Assembly (NCBI RefSeq): GCF_002286775.1
Contig: NZ_NSGJ01000014.1
Span: forward strand, 1 to 64,000
DNA: 64,000 nt
DNA from: Myroides sp. N17-2
GTDB lineage: Bacteria; Bacteroidota; Bacteroidia; Flavobacteriales; Flavobacteriaceae
Reading direction: 5' to 3'
Part shown: piece by piece, positions 15,821 to 24,934 of the stretch
How positions within the stretch are numbered: the first letter of the stretch is position 1
How the letters are laid out: each line of letters begins with the position of its first letter
The notes under the pieces: generated by a model
Told to the model about the DNA's origin: nothing
The model's database searches: none
The model's input: only the letters and a program-made list of their open reading frames with translations
Program-made: the position numbers and the translations under genes

Positions 15821-15838
15821 TCTACAGATTTAAGGTAT
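15821..15838. repeat. solo right end of an R1-type repeat
   Basis: TCTACAGATTTAAGGTAT reproduces the right terminus of R1 copies B (TCTGCAGATTTAAGGTAT) and E (TCTGTAGATTTAAGGTTA). No matching left end or core is nearby, so it looks like a remnant. The rest of the 15765-16113 spacer shows only promoter-like sequence. Confidence 0.5.
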
Positions 15839-16052
15839 TATAGAGTAGTTGCATATTTAGTGTATAAACCTTGTATGTATATACAAATGCAATAATTAAG
15901 GAGATAAAGTAGTTATCATACCTAGTATAAATGAGAAGAATATTATCAATACTTCGTTAATATGTAGTTTTATTTTCTGAAAGTATTTGTATTATTGTGT
16001 GTTGGATGTAAAATGTAGAATATATAAATTGATATAGTATCTACTTTTATGC

Positions 16053-16083
16053 TTTATATGTACGTATAAAATAAGTATTTTTG
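16053..16083 (+). promoter_or_regulatory. promoter of the SurA-like pair
   Basis: TATTTTTG (16076-16083) is a full TAnnTTTG -7 box. A TTTA (16053-16056) lies 19 bp upstream, one base from the TTTG -33 element. The start would be about 25 nt before ATG 16114. Confidence 0.45.
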
Positions 16084-16113
16084 GAGAATGATTGATCAAG
16101 ATAGTATAGAGAT

Positions 16114-16983
16114 ATGAAGAAAAATCATTTAGTAGGAGCATTATTGATTGGCGTTTTGAGTCTAAGTATTGTGACGTCTTGTGATCGTGCAGGGGGATCT
16201 AAACCTAAGGACGGCGCTGCAGCAAGAGTGAATGATGTATATTTAGATAAAGATGATGTATTAAGCTTGGTGCCTTCTAATGCAGATAAGGAAGATAGTT
16301 TAGCCATCGTTACTCGATATATAGATAAGTGGGCAACTAAGAATCTATTAATCGAAGCAGCAGAGTTTAATCTATCTAAAGATAAAAAAGCGGAGATAGA
16401 TAAATTAGTAGATCAGTTTAAGAGTGACTTATTGATAAAGGATTATCTAGAGAAGTTAGTTCAGAAGAATATTGATACACTTATTAATGATAAGGATTTA
16501 AAAGTATATTACGATAAGTACAAGGGGAATTTCTTAGTAGAAGATATGTTGGTGAAGATGTCTTATGCAAATGTATTAAAAGAAAATAGTAACTATAATA
16601 CCATCAAAAGATACTTTAGTTCGGCTCGAAAAGAAGATCATGCTAAGCTAGAATCGATGTCATTACATATGAAATCATATGCGTTAAATGATTCTATATG
16701 GGTGGATGTGAAACAGATATATGAGAAACTTCCGTTCCTAAATAGTAGTAATAAAGATAATTACTTAAAAAACAATAGCTTTTTTGAGGTAGAAGAAGAA
16801 AATAGTACTTATTTTGTAAAAGTGAATACGGTTTTATCAAGAGGTAGTGTTATCCCTTTTGATTATTTAAAGAAATCATTAAAGATGATGGTGCTTAATG
16901 ACCGTAAAATGGAATTATTAAAACAATACGAAGAAGATATATTAAAGGATGCTAAAAAAAATAATAGATATGAAGTTTTTTAA
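16114..16983 (+). CDS. lipoprotein with a SurA-like chaperone domain
   Basis: The 289-residue envelope protein has a lipobox IVTSC (Cys23). The mature part has the long helical N-domain and tail helix typical of SurA/PrsA foldases: MSYANVLKENSNYN between helices, and a C-terminal PFDYLKKSLKMMVLNDRKME. A recognisable parvulin prolyl-isomerase motif is absent, so it probably acts as a chaperone only. It overlaps the two-parvulin SurA gene that follows by 14 nt. The pair is therefore co-translated and probably serves outer-membrane protein biogenesis. Confidence 0.75.
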   Translation: MKKNHLVGALLIGVLSLSIVTSCDRAGGSKPKDGAAARVNDVYLDKDDVLSLVPSNADKEDSLAIVTRYIDKWATKNLLIEAAEFNLSKDKKAEIDKLVDQFKSDLLIKDYLEKLVQKNIDTLINDKDLKVYYDKYKGNFLVEDMLVKMSYANVLKENSNYNTIKRYFSSARKEDHAKLESMSLHMKSYALNDSIWVDVKQIYEKLPFLNSSNKDNYLKNNSFFEVEEENSTYFVKVNTVLSRGSVIPFDYLKKSLKMMVLNDRKMELLKQYEEDILKDAKKNNRYEVF

Positions 16984-18343
16984 TAAGAAGGTAATGTTGG
17001 CTTTAGGGTTAGCTCTTTCTTTTGTAGGTTTTGCACAAGGGCAAGCTAAACAGGGTAGAAAAATAGATGGAGTAGTAGGAGTAGTAGGAGATTACATTAT
17101 CTTAGAATCAGAAATTGACAAGACGTTGTTAGAGCTTAAGTCTCAGCGTATACCAGTTGGAGATTTGTCAAGATGTGATTTGTTTGAAAAATTATTAGAA
17201 GACAAACTTTTTGCTAATCAGGCAATATTAGATAGTTTACCAGTAACAGATGCTGAGGTGACATCTTTTATGAATGATCAGATTAACAGAATGGTAGAGG
17301 AAGTAGGGTCTATGAATAAGATACTTCAGTTCTATAATAAAAAGAACGAAGAAGAATTACGTGAGACACTTTTTGATATCGTTAAACAAAATAAACTGAC
17401 TCAAAATATGCAACAGCATATCGTAGAGAAAGTAACGATCACTCCAGAAGAAGTACGTTCATTCTTTAATGAGATTCCAAAAGATCAATTGCCTACTGTA
17501 GGTGATGAGGTTGAGATAGCTGAGATAGTTATAAAACCAGAGATCTCTAAAGAACAAAAACAAAAAGTAATAGATCGTCTTAAGGAGATGAAACAAGACG
17601 TATTAGTGAATGGAGCAAGCTTCTTTAGTAAGGCTGTATTATTCACTGACGATAGAGCATCTGCTAGTAATGGAGGATTTTATTCTATTAATAAGAAGAC
17701 ACAATTCGTTAAAGAGTTTAAAGAGGTAGCGTTTAACTTAGCTGAAGGAGAAATATCTGAGCCATTCGAAACTGAATTTGGTTTTCATATTATCTATTTA
17801 GAGAAGATTCGCGGACAACAATTAGACTTAAGACATATTCTTTTAGTTCCTAAGCCTACAGAAGAGGCTGTAGTAGAGGCTAAGAAGAAAATAGATGCTA
17901 TCCGTGAGAAGATAGTTAATAAAGAAATTAGCTTTGCAGATGCAGCAGCAGCTTCTTCTGATAATAAAGATACTAAGTTTAATAATGGTGTGATGAAAGA
18001 TCCTAGATCACTAGATCCACGTTTTGAACTTAATAATATGGAAGATAGAGAGCTATACTTCTTAGTGTCTAATTTAAAAGAGGGAGAAGTATCTCCAGCA
18101 GCTTTAAAGAATGATGCTCAAAAACAAGAGAAGTACTACCGTATCGTAACAATCAATAAGAAATATGCAGAGCATAAAATAGACTTTGCAGAGGATTATA
18201 CGAAGGTTAAGAACATGGCTCTAAACAAAAAACAAGGTATCGAAGTTGAAAAATGGGTATCTAAGAAGATAATAGATGCTTATGTTAACATTCAAGGTGA
18301 ATTTCGCGATTGTAAATTTCGTAATAATTGGCTGAAAAAATAA
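16970..18343 (+). CDS. periplasmic peptidylprolyl isomerase, SurA-like
   Basis: This is a periplasmic chaperone and prolyl isomerase for outer-membrane proteins. I start it at ATG 16970 (457 residues, MKFFNKKVMLALGLALSF), giving a clean signal peptide ending near GFAQG; an in-frame codon at 16949 would spoil the signal. An N-terminal SurA domain begins KIDGVVGVVGDYIILESEID. Two parvulin-type domains follow at about 170-265 (SNGGFYSINKKTQFVKEFKE, FGFHIIYLEKIRG) and 275-375 (LDLRHILLVPKP). It is the second gene of a pair with a lipoprotein chaperone and has a strong terminator. Confidence 0.9.
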   Translation: MKFFNKKVMLALGLALSFVGFAQGQAKQGRKIDGVVGVVGDYIILESEIDKTLLELKSQRIPVGDLSRCDLFEKLLEDKLFANQAILDSLPVTDAEVTSFMNDQINRMVEEVGSMNKILQFYNKKNEEELRETLFDIVKQNKLTQNMQQHIVEKVTITPEEVRSFFNEIPKDQLPTVGDEVEIAEIVIKPEISKEQKQKVIDRLKEMKQDVLVNGASFFSKAVLFTDDRASASNGGFYSINKKTQFVKEFKEVAFNLAEGEISEPFETEFGFHIIYLEKIRGQQLDLRHILLVPKPTEEAVVEAKKKIDAIREKIVNKEISFADAAAASSDNKDTKFNNGVMKDPRSLDPRFELNNMEDRELYFLVSNLKEGEVSPAALKNDAQKQEKYYRIVTINKKYAEHKIDFAEDYTKVKNMALNKKQGIEVEKWVSKKIIDAYVNIQGEFRDCKFRNNWLKK

Positions 18344-18366
18344 GAATATAATAATCTGAAAGATTG

Positions 18367-18408
18367 AAAACGACATTTTAGCAATAGGCTAGAATGTCGT
18401 TTTTTTTA
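18367..18408 (+). terminator. terminator of the SurA-like pair
   Basis: AAAACGACATTTTA pairs with TAGAATGTCGTTTT (one mismatch) around a 9-nt loop, followed by a T-run. Confidence 0.88.
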
Positions 18409-18566
18409 TGTTTATGGACTATTTGTTGCAATATGATATTTTAAGCATTAAAAAATAAATAATTTCAGAAAAGAGTAGCCTGTTTATTAAAACTATTGAG
18501 TTTTATTCAGTGAAGTAGAATGTTTATAAATAATATTTTTTGTATTTGAGGGAAACATTAAAAACT

Positions 18567-18596
18567 TTTGAATATTAATTAGTTTGCTTAAATTTG
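18567..18596 (+). promoter_or_regulatory. promoter of acnB
   Basis: TTTG (18567-18570), an 18-bp spacer and TAAATTTG (18589-18596) form the best full match to the Bacteroidota promoter in the window. The transcript would start near 18601, giving a leader of about 150 nt before ATG 18750. I see no known riboswitch in that leader. The rest of 18409-18749 is AT-rich and unremarkable. Confidence 0.6.
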
Positions 18597-18749
18597 TAGT
18601 GACAAAAATTCGAAGTATGAGCCTGTCATAAAGTTATTAATGAGATTGATAAGTTTATAGGGTGATTACTAAGAGAAGAACTAATACTAAATAACATATA
18701 TGGGTTGAGAGGATTTATCTGTCAGCTTTTTATTAAATAGACATTAACT

Positions 18750-21512
18750 ATGAGCCTTTACAAGGATTACATCAACGAGATTGAAGAAAGAAAAAATCAA
18801 GGACTTAACCCTAAGCCTATTGATGGTGCTGAATTACTAAGTGAAGTTATAGCACAAGTAAAAGATACAGAGAATGAATACCGTGAGGATTCTCTTAAAC
18901 TTTTTATCTACAATGTTTTGCCAGGTACTACAAGTGCTGCTAGTGTTAAAGCGAAGTTTTTAAAAGAAATCATTTTAGGTGAAGCTGTAGTAGCAGAGAT
19001 TACTCCTGCTTTTGCTTTTGAATTATTATCACATATGAAAGGTGGACCATCTATCGAGGTTCTTCTTGATTTAGCTTTAGGTAATGATGTAGCTATTGCT
19101 CAGAGTGCAGCTAATGTACTTAAAACACAAGTATTCTTATACGATGCTGATACAGATCGTCTAAAAGAAGCTTTCTTAGCAGGTAATGCTATTGCTAAAG
19201 ATATCGTAGAGAGTTATGCTAAGGCAGAGTTCTTTACTAAACTTCCTGAAGTAGCAGAGAAGATAGAGATTGTTACTTTCATCGCAGGTGAAGGAGATAT
19301 CTCTACAGATTTACTTTCTCCAGGTAACCAAGCTCACTCTCGTTCTGACCGTGAACTTCACGGACAATGTATGATCACTCCAGCTGCTCAAAAAGAGATT
19401 AAAGCTTTAGAGGCTGCTAATCCAGGTAAGAGTGTGATGTTAATCGCTGAGAAAGGTACTATGGGAGTAGGATCTTCAAGAATGTCAGGTGTTAATAACG
19501 TAGCTTTATGGACAGGTAAACAAGCAAGTCCTTATGTGCCTTTCGTTAATATCGCTCCTATCGTAGGGGGTACTAATGGTATTTCTCCTATTTTCTTAAC
19601 TACAGTAGATGTAACAGGTGGTATCGGATTAGACCTTAAAAACTGGGTTAAGAAGACAGATGCTAATGGTGAAGTAGTTCGCAATGAAAAAGGTGAGCCA
19701 ATATTAGAGCAAGTATATTCTGTAGCTACTGGTACTGTACTTACAATCAATACAAAAACAAAAAAACTTTATAATGGAGACCAAGAGCTTATAGATATCT
19801 CTAAAGCACTTACTCCACAAAAAATGGAGTTTATCAAAGCAGGTGGTTCTTATGCTATCGTTTTTGGTAAAAAGATCCAAACTTTCGCAGCTAAATTATT
19901 GGGAACTGAAGCTCCTGTAGTTTTTGCTCCATCTAAAGAAATCACTATAGAAGGACAAGGGTTAACAGCTGTAGAGAAAATCTTTAATAAAAATGCAGTA
20001 GGTGTAACTTCAGGAAAAGTATTACACGCTGGTTCTGACGTACGTGTAGAAGTAAACATCGTTGGGTCTCAAGATACAACAGGTTTAATGACTGCTCAAG
20101 AGTTAGAAGCAATGGCTGCTACAGTTATATCTCCTATCGTAGATGGAGCTTACCAATCAGGATGTCACACTGCATCTGTATGGGACAAAAAAGCACAAGC
20201 TAATATCCCTAAATTGATGAAGTTTATGAATGACTTCGGTTTGATTACTGCTCGTGATCCTAAAGGAGAATATCATGCGATGACTGACGTTATTCACAAA
20301 GTATTAAACGATATCACTATCGATGAGTGGGCTATCATTATCGGTGGTGACTCTCATACGAGAATGTCTAAAGGTGTTGCTTTCGGAGCGGATTCAGGAA
20401 CTGTAGCTCTTGCATTGGCAACAGGAGAGGCTTCTATGCCAATCCCAGAGTCTGTAAAAGTTACGTTTAAAGGAGAGATGAAACAACACATGGATTTCCG
20501 TGATGTAGTTCACGCTACTCAATCTCAAATGTTGAAACAATTCGGAGGAGAGAACGTATTCCAAGGTAGAATTATCGAGGTTCACATCGGAACTCTTCTT
20601 GCTGACCAAGCATTCACATTTACTGACTGGACTGCAGAGATGAAAGCTAAAGCATCTATCTGTATTTCTCAAGATGATACATTAATCGAATCATTAGAGA
20701 TCGCTAAAGGGCGTATCCAAATTATGATCGAGAAAGGTATGGATAACAAAACTCAAGTTCTTCAAGGTTTAATCAATAAAGCAAATAAGAGAATCGAAGA
20801 GATTAAATCTGGTGACAAACCAGCATTAACTCCAGATGCTAATGCTAAATATTATGCTGAGGTAGTTATCGACTTAGATATCATCGAAGAACCAATGATC
20901 GCTGATCCAGATGTAAATAACGAAGACGTGTCTAAACGTTATACTCACGATACGATTAGAGAGCTTTCTTTCTATGGAGATAACAAGCAAGTAGACTTAG
21001 GTTTCGTAGGTTCTTGTATGGTTCATAAAGATGACTTAAAGATTGTTTCTCAAATGCTTAAAAACATCGAGAAACAAACAGGTACTGTTAAGTTTAATGC
21101 ACCTTTAGTAGTTGCTGCACCAACTTACAATATCATTGATGAGTTAAAAGCTGAAGGTGATTGGGAATACTTACAAAAGTACTCTGGATTTGAATTCAGT
21201 GACTTATTGCCAAAGAATACGAACCGTACAGAATATGAAAATATTATGTATTTAGAGCGCCCTGGTTGTAACCTATGTATGGGTAACCAAGAGAAAGCGG
21301 CTAAAGGAGATACTGTTATGGCTACATCTACTCGTTTATTCCAAGGACGTGTAGTAGAAGATTCAGAACGCAAAAAAGGAGAGTCTTTATTGGCTTCTAC
21401 TCCAGTAGTAGTTCTATCTGCTATCTTAGGTAGAATCCCTACATTAGCTGAATACAAAGCTTCTGTAGAAGGAATCAACTTAACTAAGTTCAAGCCTATT
21501 TCTACTAAATAA
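18750..21512 (+). CDS. acnB: aconitate hydratase B
   Basis: This is a bifunctional aconitase / 2-methylisocitrate dehydratase of the AcnB type, a cytosolic [4Fe-4S] enzyme of the TCA cycle. The 920 residues are somewhat longer than the roughly 865 of enterobacterial AcnB. An N-terminal HEAT-like domain starts MSLYKDYINEIEERK, then come the swivelling domain, the segment SGCHTASVWDKK with one cluster cysteine, and the C-terminal cluster pair in RPGCNLCMGNQ. GGDSHTRMSKGVAFGADSG is also diagnostic. R1 copy B lies between its stop and its terminator, so the message carries a structured 3' UTR. Confidence 0.96.
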   Translation: MSLYKDYINEIEERKNQGLNPKPIDGAELLSEVIAQVKDTENEYREDSLKLFIYNVLPGTTSAASVKAKFLKEIILGEAVVAEITPAFAFELLSHMKGGPSIEVLLDLALGNDVAIAQSAANVLKTQVFLYDADTDRLKEAFLAGNAIAKDIVESYAKAEFFTKLPEVAEKIEIVTFIAGEGDISTDLLSPGNQAHSRSDRELHGQCMITPAAQKEIKALEAANPGKSVMLIAEKGTMGVGSSRMSGVNNVALWTGKQASPYVPFVNIAPIVGGTNGISPIFLTTVDVTGGIGLDLKNWVKKTDANGEVVRNEKGEPILEQVYSVATGTVLTINTKTKKLYNGDQELIDISKALTPQKMEFIKAGGSYAIVFGKKIQTFAAKLLGTEAPVVFAPSKEITIEGQGLTAVEKIFNKNAVGVTSGKVLHAGSDVRVEVNIVGSQDTTGLMTAQELEAMAATVISPIVDGAYQSGCHTASVWDKKAQANIPKLMKFMNDFGLITARDPKGEYHAMTDVIHKVLNDITIDEWAIIIGGDSHTRMSKGVAFGADSGTVALALATGEASMPIPESVKVTFKGEMKQHMDFRDVVHATQSQMLKQFGGENVFQGRIIEVHIGTLLADQAFTFTDWTAEMKAKASICISQDDTLIESLEIAKGRIQIMIEKGMDNKTQVLQGLINKANKRIEEIKSGDKPALTPDANAKYYAEVVIDLDIIEEPMIADPDVNNEDVSKRYTHDTIRELSFYGDNKQVDLGFVGSCMVHKDDLKIVSQMLKNIEKQTGTVKFNAPLVVAAPTYNIIDELKAEGDWEYLQKYSGFEFSDLLPKNTNRTEYENIMYLERPGCNLCMGNQEKAAKGDTVMATSTRLFQGRVVEDSERKKGESLLASTPVVVLSAILGRIPTLAEYKASVEGINLTKFKPISTK

Positions 21513-21528
21513 TTAGAATAGTATATTA

Positions 21529-21682
21529 ACCTTAAATCTGCAACTACCATTTACTACGAATAAATTCTACTTTACATAGCTTCAATTAGCTCTAAAACCA
21601 TACTAATGTATGCTTTAATCACTAATCTTGCTCTGTTTTGTATAATTCATTCTCGTTTAAATGCTTTCTGCAGATTTAAGGT
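21529..21682. repeat. R1 dispersed repeat, copy B (subtype 2)
   Basis: ACCTTAAATCTGCA (21529-21542) and TGCAGATTTAAGGT (21669-21682) are perfect 14-bp inverted ends. The core carries TAAATTCTACTTTACATAGC, CAATTAGCTCTAAAACC, the hairpin CATAC-TAAT-GTATG (21599-21612) and TTTTGTATAATTCATTCTCG. It lies 17 bp after the acnB stop and 9 bp before the acnB terminator. Confidence 0.92.
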
Positions 21683-21690
21683 ATAAATAT

Positions 21691-21727
21691 AAAGCGAGGT
21701 AGTCTATACAGATTACCTCGCTTTTTT
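21691..21727. terminator. bidirectional terminator, acnB / OsmC
   Basis: AAAGCGAGGTA (21691-21701) pairs with TACCTCGCTTT (21714-21724), followed by T residues. It serves convergent acnB (+) and the OsmC gene (-). Confidence 0.88.
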
Positions 21728-21751
21728 ATTGGTATACTTTTAATCAAGTGT

Positions 21752-22222
21752 TTATTCTATGCTGAAGCATTGAGCATGATGTTCTATTTCAAAATTACAA
21801 GAATTAGCAATAAAGCAAAGTTTATTGGCTTGGGTATGCAGTTGTAGCGCTAATTCTTTTTGTGATTCATCTTTGATATGTACTATCGGATTTAAAACCA
21901 CTTTAGTTATACGTCCGCTACCATCAGCATTTAGTACCAATGTAGCCTCAGAATTATCTTCATAAGCAAGCACCTCTATATCATGTTGCTGACATACGTA
22001 TAAATACGACATCATGTGGCACGACGTAAGGGCACTCAGCAATAAATCTTCCGGATTTAGCAATGTAGGATCTCCTTTAAAGGCTTTGGCTGCTGAAATA
22101 GATAAGTTATCTTTTCCCTCTATTTTGATGGTATGGCTTTTAGCATACACCTTTTTGGTTGAATCTTTTAGCATGTCAGTAGCAACCCAATTTAGGGCTG
22201 CTTTAAAAAGGTGTTTGTACAT
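21752..22222 (-). CDS. OsmC family peroxidase-like protein
   Basis: This is a cytosolic thiol protein of the OsmC/Ohr superfamily, which reduces organic hydroperoxides. The 156 residues are slightly longer than typical. Both catalytic cysteines are visible: Cys68 in LTSCHMMSYL and Cys136 in NKLCFIANSC. The signature NPEDLLLSALTSCHM is typical of the OsmC branch. It lies between the two aconitase genes, enzymes whose iron-sulfur clusters are oxidant-sensitive, but it is on the opposite strand and need not be co-regulated. Confidence 0.88.
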   Translation of the reverse strand: MYKHLFKAALNWVATDMLKDSTKKVYAKSHTIKIEGKDNLSISAAKAFKGDPTLLNPEDLLLSALTSCHMMSYLYVCQQHDIEVLAYEDNSEATLVLNADGSGRITKVVLNPIVHIKDESQKELALQLHTQANKLCFIANSCNFEIEHHAQCFSIE

Positions 22223-22541
22223 AGTATTTGTTTTAAGTAAGATGATGAATTCACAAATAGCATTTGCTTACCTATATATTTTGGTTGGTGAATTTAGATA
22301 GAGGATGTGTAACAACTACCCTTATTAGCTTTAGTTTTTATTCAAATTTAAATAAAATACTCAACTAATCACCTTTTACGGTATTATCCTTAAACTTTAG
22401 TTCTCAAGTATCCTCTATAAACTTACTTTGTTTAAGTAGAATCATTTTAAATATTGTGTTTTAACATTTTTATAGAAATTGTTTGAATCAAAAATTGCTA
22501 AATTGTATATATAATTTAATTGTAAAAAAAGAACTTATATT
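22223..22541. other. intergenic region before the second aconitase
   Basis: Divergent spacer between the OsmC gene and the aconitase gene. I see one small hairpin, TTTTATT...AATAAAA (22336-22357), and a TTTG (22482-22485) with a partial -7 box TAAATTG at 22499-22505. Nothing else is identifiable. Confidence 0.4.
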
Positions 22542-24803
22542 ATGGCTTTTGATATAGAAATGATTAAAAAAGTGTACGATAAAATGCCGGATCGCGTAGC
22601 TAAAGCTCGTGAGATAGTTGGTCGTCCATTAACACTTTCAGAGAAAATATTATATACTCATCTTTGGGATGGGATGCCTGCTCAATCATTTGAGAGAGGT
22701 AAGGATTATGTTGATTTCGCACCAGATCGCGTAGCATGTCAAGATGCAACAGCACAGATGGCATTACTACAGTTTATGCATGCTGGAAAAGAGAAAGTAG
22801 CTGTACCTACTACGGTACACTGTGATCACTTGATTCAGGCAAAAGTAGGAGCAGCTACAGATTTGAAAGTGGCAGAAACACAATCATCAGAAGTATTTAA
22901 TTTCTTATCGTCAGTTTCTAATAAATATGGTATTGGGTTCTGGAAACCAGGAGCAGGTATTATTCACCAAATAGTTTTGGAGAACTACGCTTTCCCAGGA
23001 GGATTAATGATCGGTACTGACTCACATACTGTGAATGCAGGTGGATTAGGTATGCTGGCTATTGGTGTAGGTGGAGCAGATGCTGTAGATGTTATGTCTG
23101 GTATGGCTTGGGAGCTAAAGTTTCCTAAATTAATTGGGGTGAAGTTAACAGGTAAATTAAATGGTTGGACTGCACCGAAAGATGTTATTCTTAAAGTAGC
23201 TGATATCCTTACTGTAAAAGGAGGAACAGGTGCTATAGTAGAGTATTTCGGAGAAGGAGCTACTTCTATGTCATGTACTGGTAAAGGTACTATTTGTAAC
23301 ATGGGAGCAGAGATTGGAGCGACTACTTCAACTTTCGGATATGATGATTCAATGAGAAGATACTTGGCTGCTACAGGTCGTCAAGATGTAGTGGATGCAG
23401 CTGATAAAGTAGCAGAACACTTAACAGGTGATGCTGAAGTATATGCTACACCAGAGAAATACTTTGATCAGGTAATAGAGATTAACTTGTCAGAATTAGA
23501 ACCACATATTAATGGACCATTTACGCCAGACAGAGGTACTCCTGTATCTAAAATGAGAGCTGAGGCTGAAGCAAATGGATGGCCATTAAAAGTAGAGTGG
23601 GGATTAATCGGATCTTGTACTAACTCTTCTTACGAAGATATGTCAAGAGCTGCGTCTATTGTAGAGCAAGCTGTTGCTCATGGTATTACGCCTAAAGCAG
23701 AGTTCGGTATTAACCCTGGTTCTGAGCAAATCCGTTATACGATAGAAAGAGATGGTATTATCGAGACGTTTGAGAAGATGGGGACTAAGGTATTTACTAA
23801 TGCTTGTGGACCATGTATCGGACAGTGGGATCGTGAGGGAGCTGATAAACAAGAGAAGAATACTATTGTTCACTCGTTTAACCGTAACTTCTCTAAGCGT
23901 GCTGATGGTAACCCTAATACGCATGCTTTCGTAACATCACCAGAGATGGTAGCAGCGTTAGCGATTGCAGGTGATCTAGGATTTAACCCGATCACAGATA
24001 CCCTAATCAATGACAATGGAGAAGAAGTGAAACTACTTCCACCAACAGGAGATGAATTGCCAACAAAGGGATTTGAAGTTGATGATCCAGGATATCAAGC
24101 ACCTGCTGCTGATGGAGCAAGTGTGGCAGTAGAGGTTTCACCTACATCAAGTCGTTTGCAGTTGTTAGAGCCTTTTGCACCTTGGGATGGAAAGAATATA
24201 ACAGGAGCTAAATTGTTGATTAAGGCATTTGGTAAATGTACGACTGACCATATTTCTATGGCTGGACCTTGGTTGCGTTACCGTGGTCACTTAGATAATA
24301 TTTCTGACAATATGTTAATTGGTGCGGAGAATGCTTTCAACCATTTAACGAACAATGTTAAGAATCAATTGACAGGGGAGTATGGACCAGTACCTGCAGT
24401 GCAGAGAGCTTATAAAGCTGCAGGTGTACCAACTATCGTAGTGGGTGACCAGAATTATGGAGAAGGATCTTCTCGTGAGCACGCTGCTATGGAACCTCGT
24501 CACTTAGGAGTAATGGCTGTACTTGTAAAATCGTTTGCACGTATCCATGAAACTAACTTGAAAAAACAAGGAATGTTAGCTTTGACTTTTGCTAATGAGG
24601 CGGATTACGATAAGATTCAAGAAGATGATACAATCAACTTCTTAGACTTAACTGATTTTGCTCCTGGTAAACAATTGTCTTTAGAGTTTGTACATGCTGA
24701 CGGATCTAAAGATATTATTAAAGCAAATCACACCTATAATGCAAGTCAAGTAGAGTGGTTTAAAGCTGGTTCTGCATTAAACTTAATTGCAGCTGGTAAG
24801 TAA
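22542..24803 (+). CDS. aconitate hydratase, mitochondrial-type
   Basis: This is a second aconitase of 753 residues, related to the mitochondrial enzyme rather than to AcnB. It opens [20 protein letters not shown] and has the substrate segment [20 protein letters not shown]. The cluster-binding cysteines are in [10 protein letters not shown] and ACGPCIGQW, and the swivel domain shows [19 protein letters not shown] with the catalytic serine region. It lies 1.0 kb from acnB on the same strand with its own terminator. Paired aconitases often divide labour between growth and stress; that role here is inference. Confidence 0.94.
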   Translation: MAFDIEMIKKVYDKMPDRVAKAREIVGRPLTLSEKILYTHLWDGMPAQSFERGKDYVDFAPDRVACQDATAQMALLQFMHAGKEKVAVPTTVHCDHLIQAKVGAATDLKVAETQSSEVFNFLSSVSNKYGIGFWKPGAGIIHQIVLENYAFPGGLMIGTDSHTVNAGGLGMLAIGVGGADAVDVMSGMAWELKFPKLIGVKLTGKLNGWTAPKDVILKVADILTVKGGTGAIVEYFGEGATSMSCTGKGTICNMGAEIGATTSTFGYDDSMRRYLAATGRQDVVDAADKVAEHLTGDAEVYATPEKYFDQVIEINLSELEPHINGPFTPDRGTPVSKMRAEAEANGWPLKVEWGLIGSCTNSSYEDMSRAASIVEQAVAHGITPKAEFGINPGSEQIRYTIERDGIIETFEKMGTKVFTNACGPCIGQWDREGADKQEKNTIVHSFNRNFSKRADGNPNTHAFVTSPEMVAALAIAGDLGFNPITDTLINDNGEEVKLLPPTGDELPTKGFEVDDPGYQAPAADGASVAVEVSPTSSRLQLLEPFAPWDGKNITGAKLLIKAFGKCTTDHISMAGPWLRYRGHLDNISDNMLIGAENAFNHLTNNVKNQLTGEYGPVPAVQRAYKAAGVPTIVVGDQNYGEGSSREHAAMEPRHLGVMAVLVKSFARIHETNLKKQGMLALTFANEADYDKIQEDDTINFLDLTDFAPGKQLSLEFVHADGSKDIIKANHTYNASQVEWFKAGSALNLIAAGK

Positions 24804-24819
24804 TCACAATAGTTATAAA

Positions 24820-24854
24820 TGAAAAAAGAGTATCCACACGGATACCCTTTTTTC
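24820..24854 (+). terminator. terminator of the second aconitase gene
   Basis: GAAAAAAGAGTATCC (24821-24835) pairs with GGATACCCTTTTTTC (24840-24854) with a single mismatch around an ACAC loop. Confidence 0.9.
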
Positions 24855-24894
24855 ATTTATAGCAATTAGAAGATTAGTTTTGTTTTGAAATATT

Positions 24895-24902
24895 TAACTT
24901 TG
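24895..24902 (+). promoter_or_regulatory. -7 promoter box of the uracil permease gene
   Basis: TAACTTTG lies 32 bp before ATG 24935. A canonical TTG at the right distance is not present. Confidence 0.5.
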
Positions 24903-24934
24903 CGAGAAGTTAACTACACAACAACAAGTAAATA

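Noticed and set aside
18601..18749. Riboswitch in the long acnB leader
   Set aside because: The leader of about 150 nt is AT-rich, without recognisable conserved stems.
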